DNA of 64,000 nt. It comes from Arenibacter amylolyticus. GTDB taxonomy: Bacteria > Bacteroidota > Bacteroidia > Flavobacteriales > Flavobacteriaceae. The DNA lies in the NCBI RefSeq assembly GCF_002150785.1, contig NZ_MTAZ01000004.1, positions 186,001 through 250,000 of the forward strand, written 5' to 3'. Positions 24,645 through 33,384 of the stretch are shown here, piece by piece. The notes beneath the pieces are model-generated. The model made no database searches. It saw only the letters and a program-made list of their open reading frames with translations, and was not told the origin of the DNA. Within the stretch, counting starts at the first letter, position 1. Every line of letters starts with the position of its first letter. Both the position numbers and the translations under genes were made by a program.

Positions 24645-27197
24645 TTATCCACATTTAGAAGATCCGCAATTCTTACAGGTAAGGCATCCCTCCTGATAAA
24701 TTAGATTGTTGGATTTACAGCTATCACATTTTTGGCCCTTAACCTCAGTGCCATCCGCTACATAGCGTTTTAAGGCTCTGGCCACCCCATTTTTCCAGGT
24801 GTTTATAGACTCGCTGTCTAGTTGTAGGCTATTGATAAGGTCTACTACCTTTTCAATGGGCATTCCGTGGCGAAGGGTGCTCGAAATTAGTTTGGCATAG
24901 TTCCAGTACTCTGGATCAAACTTATGGCTAAGCCCTTCAATAGTGGTTTTGTAGCCTCTTTTGTTTTTGTATTGAAAGTCGTATCTGGAAGATCCATCTT
25001 CATTTCTGTTCTTTAAGATCAGTCCGCTATTAACCCAACGTGGGATCAGGATACCATCTTCGTCGTCAGACATTCCAGTAAAGATCTCATAAGGTTTTCC
25101 ATCGATCAGGCCAATAAAGGCGATCCATTTTTCCTTGTTATTTTGAAGTCTTACTACGTCTGCTTCCAATACTTGAGGACGTTTAATTGGGAAGGGAGTA
25201 AGTGCTTCTTCGCTCTCTTCTTTTTTGGCATCATTGCTAATTAGTACCCCAGATCTAGATCCGTCTCGATATACAGTAACACCTTTGCATCCTGCCTTCC
25301 ATGCTTCTAGGTATAATTTACCTACCAATTCCTCGGTAGCGTCATTAGGGAGGTTAATAGTAACGCTAATGGAGTGGTCTACCCATTTTTGTACGGCCCC
25401 CTGTAAGCGTACCTTGCTTAGCCAATCTACATCGTTGGAGGTGGCTTGGTAGTAAGGAGATTTTTTAACGATGGTATTTAGCTCTTCTTGGCTGTAGTTT
25501 TTATCGGTATCTATGCCATTAACGGACATCCACTGCTTAAAGCGGTGGTGAAATACCGTGTACTCTTCCCAAGAATCTCCTACCTCGTCTACAAAGTCTA
25601 CACGAACGTCCTTGTCGTTAGGGTTTACCTTACGTCTACGTTTGTAAACAGGTAGAAAGACAGGTTCTATCCCAGAAGTGGTCTGGGTCATAAGGCTGGT
25701 AGTTCCGGTAGGTGCGATGGTTAAAAGGGCAATGTTCCTGCGTCCATACTCTAGCATCTCATAATACAGCTTTTCATCTGCCTCCTTGATGCGTAGAATA
25801 AACGGATTGTTCTTTTCGCGCTCTGCATCAAATATGCCAAAGGCTCCTCTTTCCTTGGCGGTGTAAACGGAGGCTCTGTACGCTTCTAAAGCGATGGTTT
25901 TATGAACTTCAACAGAGAATTCGTTGGCTTCTTCACTACCGTAGCGCATACCTAGCGCCGCTAACATATCGCCTTCCGCGGTGATACCGATACCTGTTCT
26001 TCTTCCTTCCTTGGCCTTTTCCTTGATTTTTTCCCATAGCCTAAGCTCTACCGCTTTAATCTCGTCTAGTTCGGGATCCGATTGTATCTTTGCTAAGATC
26101 ACATCGATTTTCTCCAATTCTAGATCAATAATATCATCCATAATGCGCTGGGCGGCAGCGATATGTTGTTTAAACAGTTCAAAATTAAAGCTTGCTTCCT
26201 CGGTAAAAGGCTGATCTACATAAGAGAATAGATTAATCGCCAAAAGTCGGCACGAGTCATAGGGACATAATGGAATTTCTCCACATGGATTGGTAGAAAC
26301 GGTTTCATACCCAAGATCTGCATAGCAATCTGGAACAGATTCCTTGGTAATTGTGTCCCAGAACAGGATGCCCGGCTCTGCTGACTGCCAAGCATTGTGG
26401 ACAATCTTGCCCCACAGCTTTTTGGCGTCTATGGATTTGGTTACTTTAGGGTCTGCACTGTGGATAGGGAATTTTTGGATGTAAGGCTGGTCTGTTTCCA
26501 CAGATTTCATAAAAGCATCGTCCATTCTAACAGAAACATTGGCTCCCGTTACCTTCCCTTGCTCCATTTTGGCGTCTATAAAGTCTTCCGTATCCGGATG
26601 GTTAATGGAGACTGAAAGCATCAAGGCTCCTCTTCTCCCATCTTGGGCCACTTCTCTAGTGGTGTTAGAGTAACGCTCCATAAATGGTACCAGTCCAGTG
26701 GAGGTAAGGGCAGAGTTTTTTACCGCAGATCCTTTGGGACGTATATGGGAAAGGTCGTGGCCTACCCCACCACGTCTCTTCATAAGCTGTACTTGCTCTT
26801 GGTCTATTTTTAAAATACCTCCATAAGAATCGGACACACCTTCATTGCCAATCACAAAGCAATTAGAAAGTGAGGCAATTTGATAGGGGTTTCCAATACC
26901 TGCCATAGGGCTTCCTTGGGGTACTATATATTTGAAATCCTTGATGAGGTCAAATACCTGTTCCTCACTTAACGGATTGGGGTATTTTTTTTCAACCCTT
27001 GCTATTTCCCGTGCAATGCGACGGTGCATATCATTTGGGGTCTGTTCGTAAATGTTACCGTCAGAATCTTTTAGGGCGTATTTATTTACCCAAACCCTAG
27101 CGGCTAAATCGTCTCCTTTGAAGTATTCAAGGGAGGCGTTGAACGCTTCTTCCTGGGTATAGGTCTTTTTGGTGTCTGGAGCTAATTTTGTCGACAT
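24645..27197 (-). CDS. nrdJ: Adenosylcobalamin-dependent (class II) ribonucleotide reductase
   Basis: 850 residues. Reduces ribonucleotides to deoxyribonucleotides with B12 as radical source, independent of oxygen. The active-site region reads N-P-C-G-E-I-P-L-C, the barrel loop P-T-G-T-T-S-L-M and M-K-R-R-G-G-V-G-H-D-L-S-H are present, and the C-terminus is a cysteine cluster (C-D-S-C, C-L-T-C-K-N-C-G) of zinc-ribbon type that re-reduces the active site. No NrdB-like radical subunit is nearby, as expected for class II. No cobalamin riboswitch was seen upstream. The organism must obtain B12. Confidence 0.95.
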   Translation of the reverse strand: MSTKLAPDTKKTYTQEEAFNASLEYFKGDDLAARVWVNKYALKDSDGNIYEQTPNDMHRRIAREIARVEKKYPNPLSEEQVFDLIKDFKYIVPQGSPMAGIGNPYQIASLSNCFVIGNEGVSDSYGGILKIDQEQVQLMKRRGGVGHDLSHIRPKGSAVKNSALTSTGLVPFMERYSNTTREVAQDGRRGALMLSVSINHPDTEDFIDAKMEQGKVTGANVSVRMDDAFMKSVETDQPYIQKFPIHSADPKVTKSIDAKKLWGKIVHNAWQSAEPGILFWDTITKESVPDCYADLGYETVSTNPCGEIPLCPYDSCRLLAINLFSYVDQPFTEEASFNFELFKQHIAAAQRIMDDIIDLELEKIDVILAKIQSDPELDEIKAVELRLWEKIKEKAKEGRRTGIGITAEGDMLAALGMRYGSEEANEFSVEVHKTIALEAYRASVYTAKERGAFGIFDAEREKNNPFILRIKEADEKLYYEMLEYGRRNIALLTIAPTGTTSLMTQTTSGIEPVFLPVYKRRRKVNPNDKDVRVDFVDEVGDSWEEYTVFHHRFKQWMSVNGIDTDKNYSQEELNTIVKKSPYYQATSNDVDWLSKVRLQGAVQKWVDHSISVTINLPNDATEELVGKLYLEAWKAGCKGVTVYRDGSRSGVLISNDAKKEESEEALTPFPIKRPQVLEADVVRLQNNKEKWIAFIGLIDGKPYEIFTGMSDDEDGILIPRWVNSGLILKNRNEDGSSRYDFQYKNKRGYKTTIEGLSHKFDPEYWNYAKLISSTLRHGMPIEKVVDLINSLQLDSESINTWKNGVARALKRYVADGTEVKGQKCDSCKSNNLIYQEGCLTCKNCGSSKCG

Positions 27198-27732
27198 GGA
27201 ATGATATTAAAATGTTAATGGAGTTGTTCCTTAGAAAGTGTAAAAGTATTAAATTTTTTGGCATAAACAACTATGTGTCATTTCATAAAGTTTACAAGAA
27301 AAAACACGTAAAAAGCTGATAATGAGTAAGTTGATATTTTATTAACATTCAGAAGTTAACAAATAAAATTAATTGTAATTGTTTTGTCTTTCGATTAATT
27401 ACTTGTATATTAAAGGGGTTTTCTACCGTGTTTTTGGGGTTAAATGCTAGTGATTTAATGGATTACGACTCATTTAATACCCTCTTTTTTACATCGTATT
27501 TAAGCTTTTATACCCGCTTTCCAATTTTGCTATGGGATGGTAATTCCCATTTAAATTTTACCTGAAAATAAGTTCGTGCCGTTTTAAAGGTGTCAGAAAT
27601 AAGAACTACCTAGGTGTTTTAAAGGGGTGCTATGGGGTAAATAGAGCGTCTCTTTTCCTAGAGCGGCCGTATTGCCTTTTTTTTAGCGGCTTTTCTCCTT
27701 GTTATAATGGTGCTAATTGCGATTTTTGCAAT
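27198..27732. other. Divergent intergenic region, nrdJ / phosphatase
   Basis: 535 bases, very AT-rich close to nrdJ. It contains the putative nrdJ promoter and, at the other side, the leader of the phosphatase gene. No open frame of interest, no riboswitch-like conserved core and no direct repeats were seen. Confidence 0.5.
27241..27270 (-). promoter_or_regulatory. Probable Bacteroidota promoter for nrdJ
   Basis: Read on the minus strand: TTG, a 19-base spacer, then TACTTTTA, one mismatch from TAnnTTTG. The -7 box lies 43 bases upstream of the nrdJ ATG, giving a short leader. The location and spacing fit the phylum's primary sigma factor, but in such AT-rich DNA a chance match is possible. 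Confidence 0.4.
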
Positions 27733-28458
27733 ATGAGAACATTGGTAATAGGAGATGTACATGCCGGATTAAAGGCTTTAAAACAGTTGCTAGAGAGGGC
27801 AAGGGTCACTTTGGACGATCATCTAATCTTTTTAGGGGACTATGTGGATGGATGGAGTGAGGCAGTGGACACCATAAATTTTTTACAGGACTTAGAAACC
27901 AGGCAAAGGTGTACCTTTATAAGGGGTAATCACGATGCGCTTTGTAATCATTGGTTAAAAACCGGCGAACACAATGAGCTTTGGGTGCAGCACGGAGGAA
28001 GTGCTACCCTAGCTTCTTATAAGGGAGTATCCGAAAAGGTGAAACAAGCTCATATTCAATTCTATGATAATTTGCGAAATTATTATATTGATGATGGAAA
28101 TCGCTTGTTTATTCATGCAGGTTTTACTAATTTAAAAGGGGTGGAGCAAGAATATGACTCCAAAAACTTTTATTGGGATAGAACGCTTTGGGAAATGGCC
28201 TTGTCCATGGATCCTTCGCTTGCTCCTAATGATAAATTGTATCCCAAGAGATTGACCCATTATAAGGAAATATTTATAGGTCATACCCCGGTTACCAGAA
28301 TTGGAATGACCACTCCTAAAAAAGCGGCCAATATTTGGAATGTAGATACAGGTGCGGCCTTTAAGGGACCGCTTACAGTGATGGATATCGCTTCCAAGGA
28401 ATTTTGGCAGAGCGATCCGGTGCATTTATGGTATCCAAATGAAAACGGTAGAAACTAA
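27733..28458 (+). CDS. PPP-type metallophosphatase (serine/threonine phosphatase-like)
   Basis: 241 residues. The PPP metal-binding motifs occur in order: G-D-V-H-A-G near the N-terminus, G-D-Y-V-D-G, R-G-N-H-D, then H-A-G-F and G-H-T-P. The YVDGW variant is typical of bacterial PrpA/bis(5'-nucleosyl)-tetraphosphatase-like members, so the substrate may be phosphoprotein or a dinucleotide. It precedes the acyl-ACP desaturase by 66 bases on the same strand, which suggests but does not prove co-transcription. Confidence 0.9.
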   Translation: MRTLVIGDVHAGLKALKQLLERARVTLDDHLIFLGDYVDGWSEAVDTINFLQDLETRQRCTFIRGNHDALCNHWLKTGEHNELWVQHGGSATLASYKGVSEKVKQAHIQFYDNLRNYYIDDGNRLFIHAGFTNLKGVEQEYDSKNFYWDRTLWEMALSMDPSLAPNDKLYPKRLTHYKEIFIGHTPVTRIGMTTPKKAANIWNVDTGAAFKGPLTVMDIASKEFWQSDPVHLWYPNENGRN

Positions 28459-28524
28459 AATTTACTGTAAAATGGGGTGCCTTTTTAAAGAGATTATTAG
28501 GATATTTACATAAAAATAGGAACG

Positions 28525-29535
28525 ATGTCTACTATTGATAAGAAAAAAAATATAAGGTTGGAAGTAATGAAGGCCATTGAGAGTAAGGTCGAAGGTTTTA
28601 TTGACTCCTATCTTATCCCGATCGAAGAAATTTGGCAGCCTACAGACTTTCTTCCCGATTCACAGAGCGAGGGCTTCATGGATCATGTGGCTCAGATTAG
28701 GGAGGAAGCAAAAGAGCTTGGATATGACCTATGGGTTACGCTGGTTGCAGATACTATTACCGAGGAAGCGCTACCCACTTACGAATCCTGGTTAATGGAC
28801 GTGGAGGGTATAGATCAGCATGGGGAGAATAAAAACGGCTGGTCTAAATGGGTACGCCATTGGACGGCCGAAGAGAATAGGCATGGTGATGTGTTGAATA
28901 AATATCTTTATCTGTCAGGAAGGGTGAATATGAGGGAAATGGAAATTACTACCCAGCATTTGCTTGCAGATGGGTTTGATATAGGTACCGATAGGGATCC
29001 CTATAAAAACTTTGTGTATACCTCCTTCCAAGAATTGGCTACCAACATCTCCCATAAGCGGGTGGGGCAAATGTGTAGAAAAGGTGGTAATACCCTGCTA
29101 GGGAAGATGTGTAATATCATTGCTGGTGATGAAATGCGCCACCACTTGGCTTATAGGGAGTTTGTAAAGGTCATTTTTGAGCAGGATCCCAGCCAGATGA
29201 TGATGGCTTTTGCCGATATGATGAAAAAGAAAATTGTTATGCCGGCCCACTTCTTAAGGGAGTCTGGAGGAACCATTGGTGAGGCGTTTGAAAACTTCTC
29301 TAACTGTGCACAGCGGTTGGGGGTGTATACCGCCCATGATTATATAGATATCTTGAGGAAATTGAATGCCTATTGGGATCTTGGTAATATTAGGGCGTTG
29401 GATGATGATGCTGAAAGGGCCAGGGATTACTTAATGAAACTCCCAGAACGTTTGGAGCGCATTGCCAGTAGAATGAAATTTCCTGAAGACCAATATACCT
29501 TTAAGTGGGTAGAGGCCAACGGAAGAATGCGATAG
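28525..29535 (+). CDS. Acyl-[acyl-carrier-protein] desaturase
   Basis: 336 residues of the soluble diiron stearoyl-ACP 9-desaturase family. Both diiron motifs are present: E-E-N-R-H at residues 116-120 and D-E-M-R-H at 202-206, each in a long helix. It would introduce a double bond into acyl-ACP using O2 and ferredoxin. Followed by a strong terminator. The enzyme supports membrane-lipid adjustment; its oxygen need agrees with an aerobic organism. Confidence 0.94.
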   Translation: MSTIDKKKNIRLEVMKAIESKVEGFIDSYLIPIEEIWQPTDFLPDSQSEGFMDHVAQIREEAKELGYDLWVTLVADTITEEALPTYESWLMDVEGIDQHGENKNGWSKWVRHWTAEENRHGDVLNKYLYLSGRVNMREMEITTQHLLADGFDIGTDRDPYKNFVYTSFQELATNISHKRVGQMCRKGGNTLLGKMCNIIAGDEMRHHLAYREFVKVIFEQDPSQMMMAFADMMKKKIVMPAHFLRESGGTIGEAFENFSNCAQRLGVYTAHDYIDILRKLNAYWDLGNIRALDDDAERARDYLMKLPERLERIASRMKFPEDQYTFKWVEANGRMR

Positions 29536-29586
29536 GTCTTTAATCCTTGTCTTCCTCCTGAGGGTGGACTCGTGAAAATAGCAAGC

Positions 29587-29643
29587 CGATTCGGGTTTCG
29601 GTTTTACACAAACTGAAACTCGAATCGCTTTTTTTTTTTTTTT
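29587..29643 (+). terminator. Strong rho-independent terminator after desaturase
   Basis: An 18-bp stem with two G-U pairs (CGATTCGGGTTTCGGTTT against AAACTGAAACTCGAATCG) and a short ACAC loop region, followed by an uninterrupted run of about 15 T. It lies about 50 bases after the stop codon. Confidence 0.9.
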
Positions 29644-29764
29644 GAGGAAAAAGACAAATGCTTCCGCTTTCATTTCTAATTAATTTAGGTGGGCCATATA
29701 AAACCATCCTCTATTATCTAACTATAAAATGGAGTAGGATTATAGGGGTGTTCTCTTGCTTTAG

Positions 29765-29979
29765 ATGGAAATTATAGACGCTCCATGGATTGAATCACAA
29801 GAGATTAGTAAACTTTTATCGGGAAATTTACCAACTACACACGTTTTAAGACCATCCATATAAATTTTGGTGCAGACTTCAATAAAAAACACAATATTGG
29901 GGCATCATTTGAAACCTGTAAGACCTATTTTTCACGAACTCAGTTCGATGTAAAATGGGGTTTTGTAGATTTAAGTTAG
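29765..29979 (+). pseudogene. Possible remnant of an outer-membrane beta-barrel protein
   Basis: From 29812 to the TAG at 29979 one frame is open for 55 codons without a start. Its translation looks coding: alternating strands INFGADFNKKHNIGASFE and FSRTQFDVKWGFVDLS, similar to the last strands of a barrel with a near-terminal aromatic residue. A neighbouring frame from ATG 29765 (MEIIDAPWIESQEISKLLSG) leads into it, so a frameshift could join them. No signal peptide or full gene is present. I infer a decayed 3' end; an accidental open frame remains possible. Confidence 0.3.
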
Positions 29980-30173
29980 TTTGAGTTAGTTTGGTTAAAC
30001 CCGCAGCTATTGCGAATTTGCCTATTCGGGGGGAGGGGAAATTTATAGTGGCTTCGGGTTTTAGCATGTTATATACCGAGCAGTGATGAATTTGCGAGGA
30101 TGGTGTAGAGGACTAGTGGGTCTATAGGGATTCGTCTCATTGGGTTATCCCTAAAACGAGTAACATAAATTAA

Positions 30174-30209
30174 AAAAGCCGTTCTTTCCATAAGAGAAGA
30201 ACGGCTTTT
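30174..30209 (-). terminator. Terminator after aldehyde dehydrogenase
   Basis: Perfect 13-bp stem AAAAGCCGTTCTT / AAGAACGGCTTTT with a 10-base loop. On the minus strand the stem runs into a T tract, 22 bases after the ALDH stop. The A/T flanks are symmetrical, so it could act in both directions. Confidence 0.85.
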
Positions 30210-30231
30210 GAACTTTGATAGGGTCTTGGGC

Positions 30232-31785
30232 TTATAAGTCAAATTTAATTCCCTGCGCCAAGGGAAGTTCGGTGGTGTAATTAATGGTATTGGTTTGTCT
30301 TCTCATATAGATTTTCCAGGCGTCGGAACCAGACTCACGTCCGCCTCCAGTTTCCTTTTCGCCACCAAATGCCCCTCCAATTTCGGCACCTGATGTACCG
30401 ATATTCACATTGGCAATACCACAGTCGCTCCCATAAGTAGATAAAAAGCGCTCTGCCTCTCTAAGGTTATTGGTCATTATGGCCGAGGATAATCCTTGTA
30501 CCACTCCGTTTTGAATGGCAATGGCATTCTCTACATCCCCAGAATATTTTAGGAGATAAAGAACTGGGCCAAAGGTTTCGTGCTGAACAATATCGTAACT
30601 GTTATCCGCCTCGGCAATGGCAGGTTTAACATAGCATCCGCTCTCATAACCTTCACCTTCCAAAACTCCGCCTTCCACAACTATTTTTCCACCTTCTTCC
30701 ACTACCTTTTTCAGGGCTTCTTGGTAGTTTTTCACAGCGTCCGCATCAATCAAAGGACCTACATGATTGTTTTCGTCTAAGGGGTTCCCTATCCTTAGCT
30801 GATGGTATGCGGCCACTATGGCGTCTTTTACCTGATTGTAAATGGACTCGTGGATGATGAGTCTTCTGGTGGAAGTACAGCGTTGTCCTGCGGTACCTAC
30901 CGCGCCAAAGACAGCCCCAATCACGGTCATTTTAATATCGGCATCAGGGGTTACTATAATAGCATTGTTTCCGCCTAGCTCTAAAAGGGATTTCCCTAAC
31001 CTTGCCGCTACTGCCTGGGCAACAATTTTCCCCATCCGTATAGAGCCTGTGGCTGCCACCAATGGGATGCGGCCATCGTGGGATAAAAATTCCCCTACCT
31101 TGTAATCTCCATTGATTAAGCAGGAAATACCCTCTGGCAAATTATTTTCCTTAAAAACCGCTGCAGCAATATTTTGGCAAGCAATTCCGCAAAGCGGTGT
31201 TTTTTCACTTGGTTTCCAAATACAAACATCCCCGCATACCCATGCTAATGCCGTATTCCATGCCCAAACGGCGACCGGAAAATTAAAGGCCGAAATAATT
31301 CCTACCGGACCCAGTGGGTGGTATTGTTCGTACATTCTATGTCCTGGTCGCTCAGAATGCATAGTGAATCCGTGTAGCTGTCTAGATAAACCTACCGCAA
31401 AATCACAGATGTCTATCATTTCTTGTACTTCTCCCAATCCCTCCTGGTAACTTTTTCCCATCTCGTAGGAAACCAATTTCCCAAGGGGCTCCTTTAATTC
31501 CCGAAGCTTATTCCCAAACTGCCTAACGATCTCGCCTCGCTCTGGAGCTGGTTTTGTTCGCCATTCCTTAAAAGCGGTGGTAGCCGTTTCCATCACCTGT
31601 TCGTAATCTGCTTTGGTGGTGGTTTTAACTTTTGCTATTAAAGCACCATCTACGGGAGAGTGGGATTCTATAGTTGGTCCCGATGAAAAATTGTTAGAAC
31701 CCGTAGAAGTTCCTTCATTAATATCTTTGATCCCCAAGGCAATGAGGGCATCTTTTATTCCAAATTCTTGCGCTATTTTTGACAT
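30232..31785 (-). CDS. ALDH7-family semialdehyde dehydrogenase
   Basis: 517 residues. The catalytic cysteine is in G-T-A-G-Q-R-C-T-S-T-R-R and the general base glutamate in L-L-E-L-G-G-N-N-A; S-A-F-N-F-P-V-A-V and W-K-P-S-E-K-T-P-L form the NAD pocket. The wording of these blocks and the C-terminal tail (GGEKETGGGRESGSDAWKIYMRR) is that of the ALDH7/antiquitin group, which oxidises L-aminoadipate semialdehyde from lysine breakdown. It lies 98 bases after 3-hydroxyanthranilate dioxygenase on the same strand, so a role in tryptophan-derived semialdehyde oxidation is also thinkable. Confidence 0.9.
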   Translation of the reverse strand: MSKIAQEFGIKDALIALGIKDINEGTSTGSNNFSSGPTIESHSPVDGALIAKVKTTTKADYEQVMETATTAFKEWRTKPAPERGEIVRQFGNKLRELKEPLGKLVSYEMGKSYQEGLGEVQEMIDICDFAVGLSRQLHGFTMHSERPGHRMYEQYHPLGPVGIISAFNFPVAVWAWNTALAWVCGDVCIWKPSEKTPLCGIACQNIAAAVFKENNLPEGISCLINGDYKVGEFLSHDGRIPLVAATGSIRMGKIVAQAVAARLGKSLLELGGNNAIIVTPDADIKMTVIGAVFGAVGTAGQRCTSTRRLIIHESIYNQVKDAIVAAYHQLRIGNPLDENNHVGPLIDADAVKNYQEALKKVVEEGGKIVVEGGVLEGEGYESGCYVKPAIAEADNSYDIVQHETFGPVLYLLKYSGDVENAIAIQNGVVQGLSSAIMTNNLREAERFLSTYGSDCGIANVNIGTSGAEIGGAFGGEKETGGGRESGSDAWKIYMRRQTNTINYTTELPLAQGIKFDL

Positions 31786-31883
31786 TTATAACTTTTTAAG
31801 CGTTAATTGTGATATTTATCAAATCTACAAATTTATAAGAGCATTTTTGCAATGCGAAACAATTTTGTTGGGTCAGAGTTCGC

Positions 31884-32429
31884 TTAATGCTCCCCGTCCG
31901 TTACAAATCGCGGGTCTACCGGCATTACCGTTCCGCAGTTATTACAGGTGCGTAGCTCCTTGGAGCCGTAAAAAATATTGAAATGAGCTAGAAAATCCTT
32001 TTCTATATCATTTAAGGTGAAATACACTTCGTATAGTTTGTGGTTGCAATTATCGCAAAACCAAAGTAGTCCATCCTCTACGTTCATATCTGCCCGTTTG
32101 CGTTCTATTACCAGCCCTATGGAACCCTCATGTCTAACCGGGCTATGGGGAACCTTGGCGGGGTGAAGGTACATGTCGCCGGGACCCAAATGCATGGTTT
32201 TCTTTTCTCCGTCTTCCTGAACATACACCTCTATATGCCCTTCTAGTTGATAAAAGAGTTCCTCGGTTTCATTGTAATGATAATCTTTTCTAGCGTTGGG
32301 GCCGGCCACTATCATCACAATATAATCTCCAGATTCCGTATATAGGTTTTTGTTCCCCACTGGGGGTTTTAGGACGTCACGATTTTCGGAGATCCATTTA
32401 CCTAAATTAAAAGGTTTCGATATAGCCAT
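31884..32429 (-). CDS. nbaC: 3-hydroxyanthranilate 3,4-dioxygenase
   Basis: 181 residues of the cupin-type ring-cleaving dioxygenase. The iron ligands H51, E57 and H95 are present in DYH-Y-N-E-T-E-E and V-P-H-S-P. The C-terminal rubredoxin-like metal site is complete (C125-D-N-C128 and C162-N-N-C165), which marks the bacterial two-metal form. It converts 3-hydroxyanthranilate to 2-amino-3-carboxymuconate semialdehyde, the precursor of quinolinate and NAD, or an intermediate of tryptophan breakdown. No other kynurenine gene is in the window. Confidence 0.95.
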   Translation of the reverse strand: MAISKPFNLGKWISENRDVLKPPVGNKNLYTESGDYIVMIVAGPNARKDYHYNETEELFYQLEGHIEVYVQEDGEKKTMHLGPGDMYLHPAKVPHSPVRHEGSIGLVIERKRADMNVEDGLLWFCDNCNHKLYEVYFTLNDIEKDFLAHFNIFYGSKELRTCNNCGTVMPVDPRFVTDGEH

Positions 32430-32746
32430 GTGCTTTAATATTTGTTGCGAATCATTGTGTGCGGGTGTGGGGAATGGTTAATCCTTCAATGAAAGCTATC
32501 CTATTACCCATTTCAGTCTCAAAAATAAGAAAAGTAAGGCCATTCTAGGGATGCAATCGGGAATTTTAGGCCTTGGCAGTAATAAATGGGCTCTGTTAAT
32601 CCTTCCTAGCAAGGGTGTGGGTTCTTATGGATTGGCATTAGAAGGGACGGACTTAATGAAATTAGGTGAAAAAAAGTTTTTGCGGTTTTGCACGCAACCA
32701 TTTATGAAGTTTTGCATTTTAAAGGTTGATGACAAAATATTTATCT
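32430..32746. other. Intergenic region upstream of lipoprotein gene
   Basis: 317 bases between the divergent dioxygenase and lipoprotein genes. An 84-codon frame at 32551-32805 crosses it but runs into the lipoprotein gene in another phase and has no protein-like features. Promoters must lie here; I see no clear match. Confidence 0.45.
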
Positions 32747-33295
32747 ATGAAATTAAGAAATGCATTAATGGGTTTGGGGACCGTAGTCCTTGCAATGGGT
32801 TTTAATAGTTGTGATATATCCAATGATTCGGATTTTCAATGTCCTGAAGACTTTACCGGGGCCCTCTTGGAAAACGAAAATGGCTTGGTTGGGAAATGGG
32901 AATTAACCGGTATTATGGCAGACAAGGAGGTAGACCTTACCAGTGATGGGGAGGATAATCCCACCAAGGATATTTATGCTCAATATTCGGAATGTGAGAA
33001 AGACACCGATTTTGTTTTTTCCTCGAATAGAGGGTATACCAACTCCCAAGGACAGAATGCCGATAATTGTACCAATAAAGTAACGTTCTCTGGAACCTGG
33101 CGATTAACCAATCAGGCATTGAGTCTTGTAAGGGACTGTTCCATGGAAAACTTACCGCTAGAATTCAATGAGGAGAAATCTACTTTTTCCTATAAAGGGG
33201 ATTATACGGTAACGGATGTCCATGGGATGAAGATTAGAACGGAAGTTACCTTTACCTATTCCAAAGCGCCAAACGATCTTGAGTCGGCAAAATAA
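32747..33295 (+). CDS. Lipoprotein with lipocalin-like beta domain
   Basis: 182 residues. The start at 32747 (MKLRNALMGLG) gives a normal signal peptide ending G-F-N-S-C; the frame opens seven codons earlier. The mature part has an N-terminal GALLENENGLVGKWEL block and a series of beta strands ending TYSKAP, reminiscent of the lipocalin-like/DUF5004 lipoproteins common in this phylum. Four further cysteines (in FQCPED, YSECEK, DNCTNK, RDCSME) may pair as disulfides. A strong terminator follows. Function unknown. Confidence 0.75.
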   Translation: MKLRNALMGLGTVVLAMGFNSCDISNDSDFQCPEDFTGALLENENGLVGKWELTGIMADKEVDLTSDGEDNPTKDIYAQYSECEKDTDFVFSSNRGYTNSQGQNADNCTNKVTFSGTWRLTNQALSLVRDCSMENLPLEFNEEKSTFSYKGDYTVTDVHGMKIRTEVTFTYSKAPNDLESAK

Positions 33296-33321
33296 TATGT
33301 TGGGCTCTTTGTACTAGAACG

Positions 33322-33347
33322 GCCAGACTTACTAGTCTGGCTTTTTT
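33322..33347 (+). terminator. Terminator after lipoprotein gene
   Basis: Perfect 8-bp stem GCCAGACT / AGTCTGGC with a 4-base loop, followed by TTTTTT. It lies 26 bases after the stop. Confidence 0.9.
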
Positions 33348-33384
33348 GTGAAATTACTTTTGTGAAGGGGCAGGTATTAATAGC

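Larger units (their letters stand above)
29536..30231. other. 696-base gene-poor region between desaturase and ALDH
   Basis: Holds two terminator hairpins at its edges and the possible coding remnant between them. The central part around 29980-30120 has short repeats of TTAGTTTGAGTTAGTTTG and G-rich runs but no frame I would call a gene. Confidence 0.5.

Noticed and set aside
27198-27500. Cobalamin riboswitch ahead of the B12-dependent reductase.
   Set aside because: No conserved B12-box core or matching stems were seen; the region is plain AT-rich.
32551-32805. An 84-codon frame ahead of the lipocalin-like lipoprotein.
   Set aside because: It runs into the lipoprotein gene in another phase and has no protein-like pattern.
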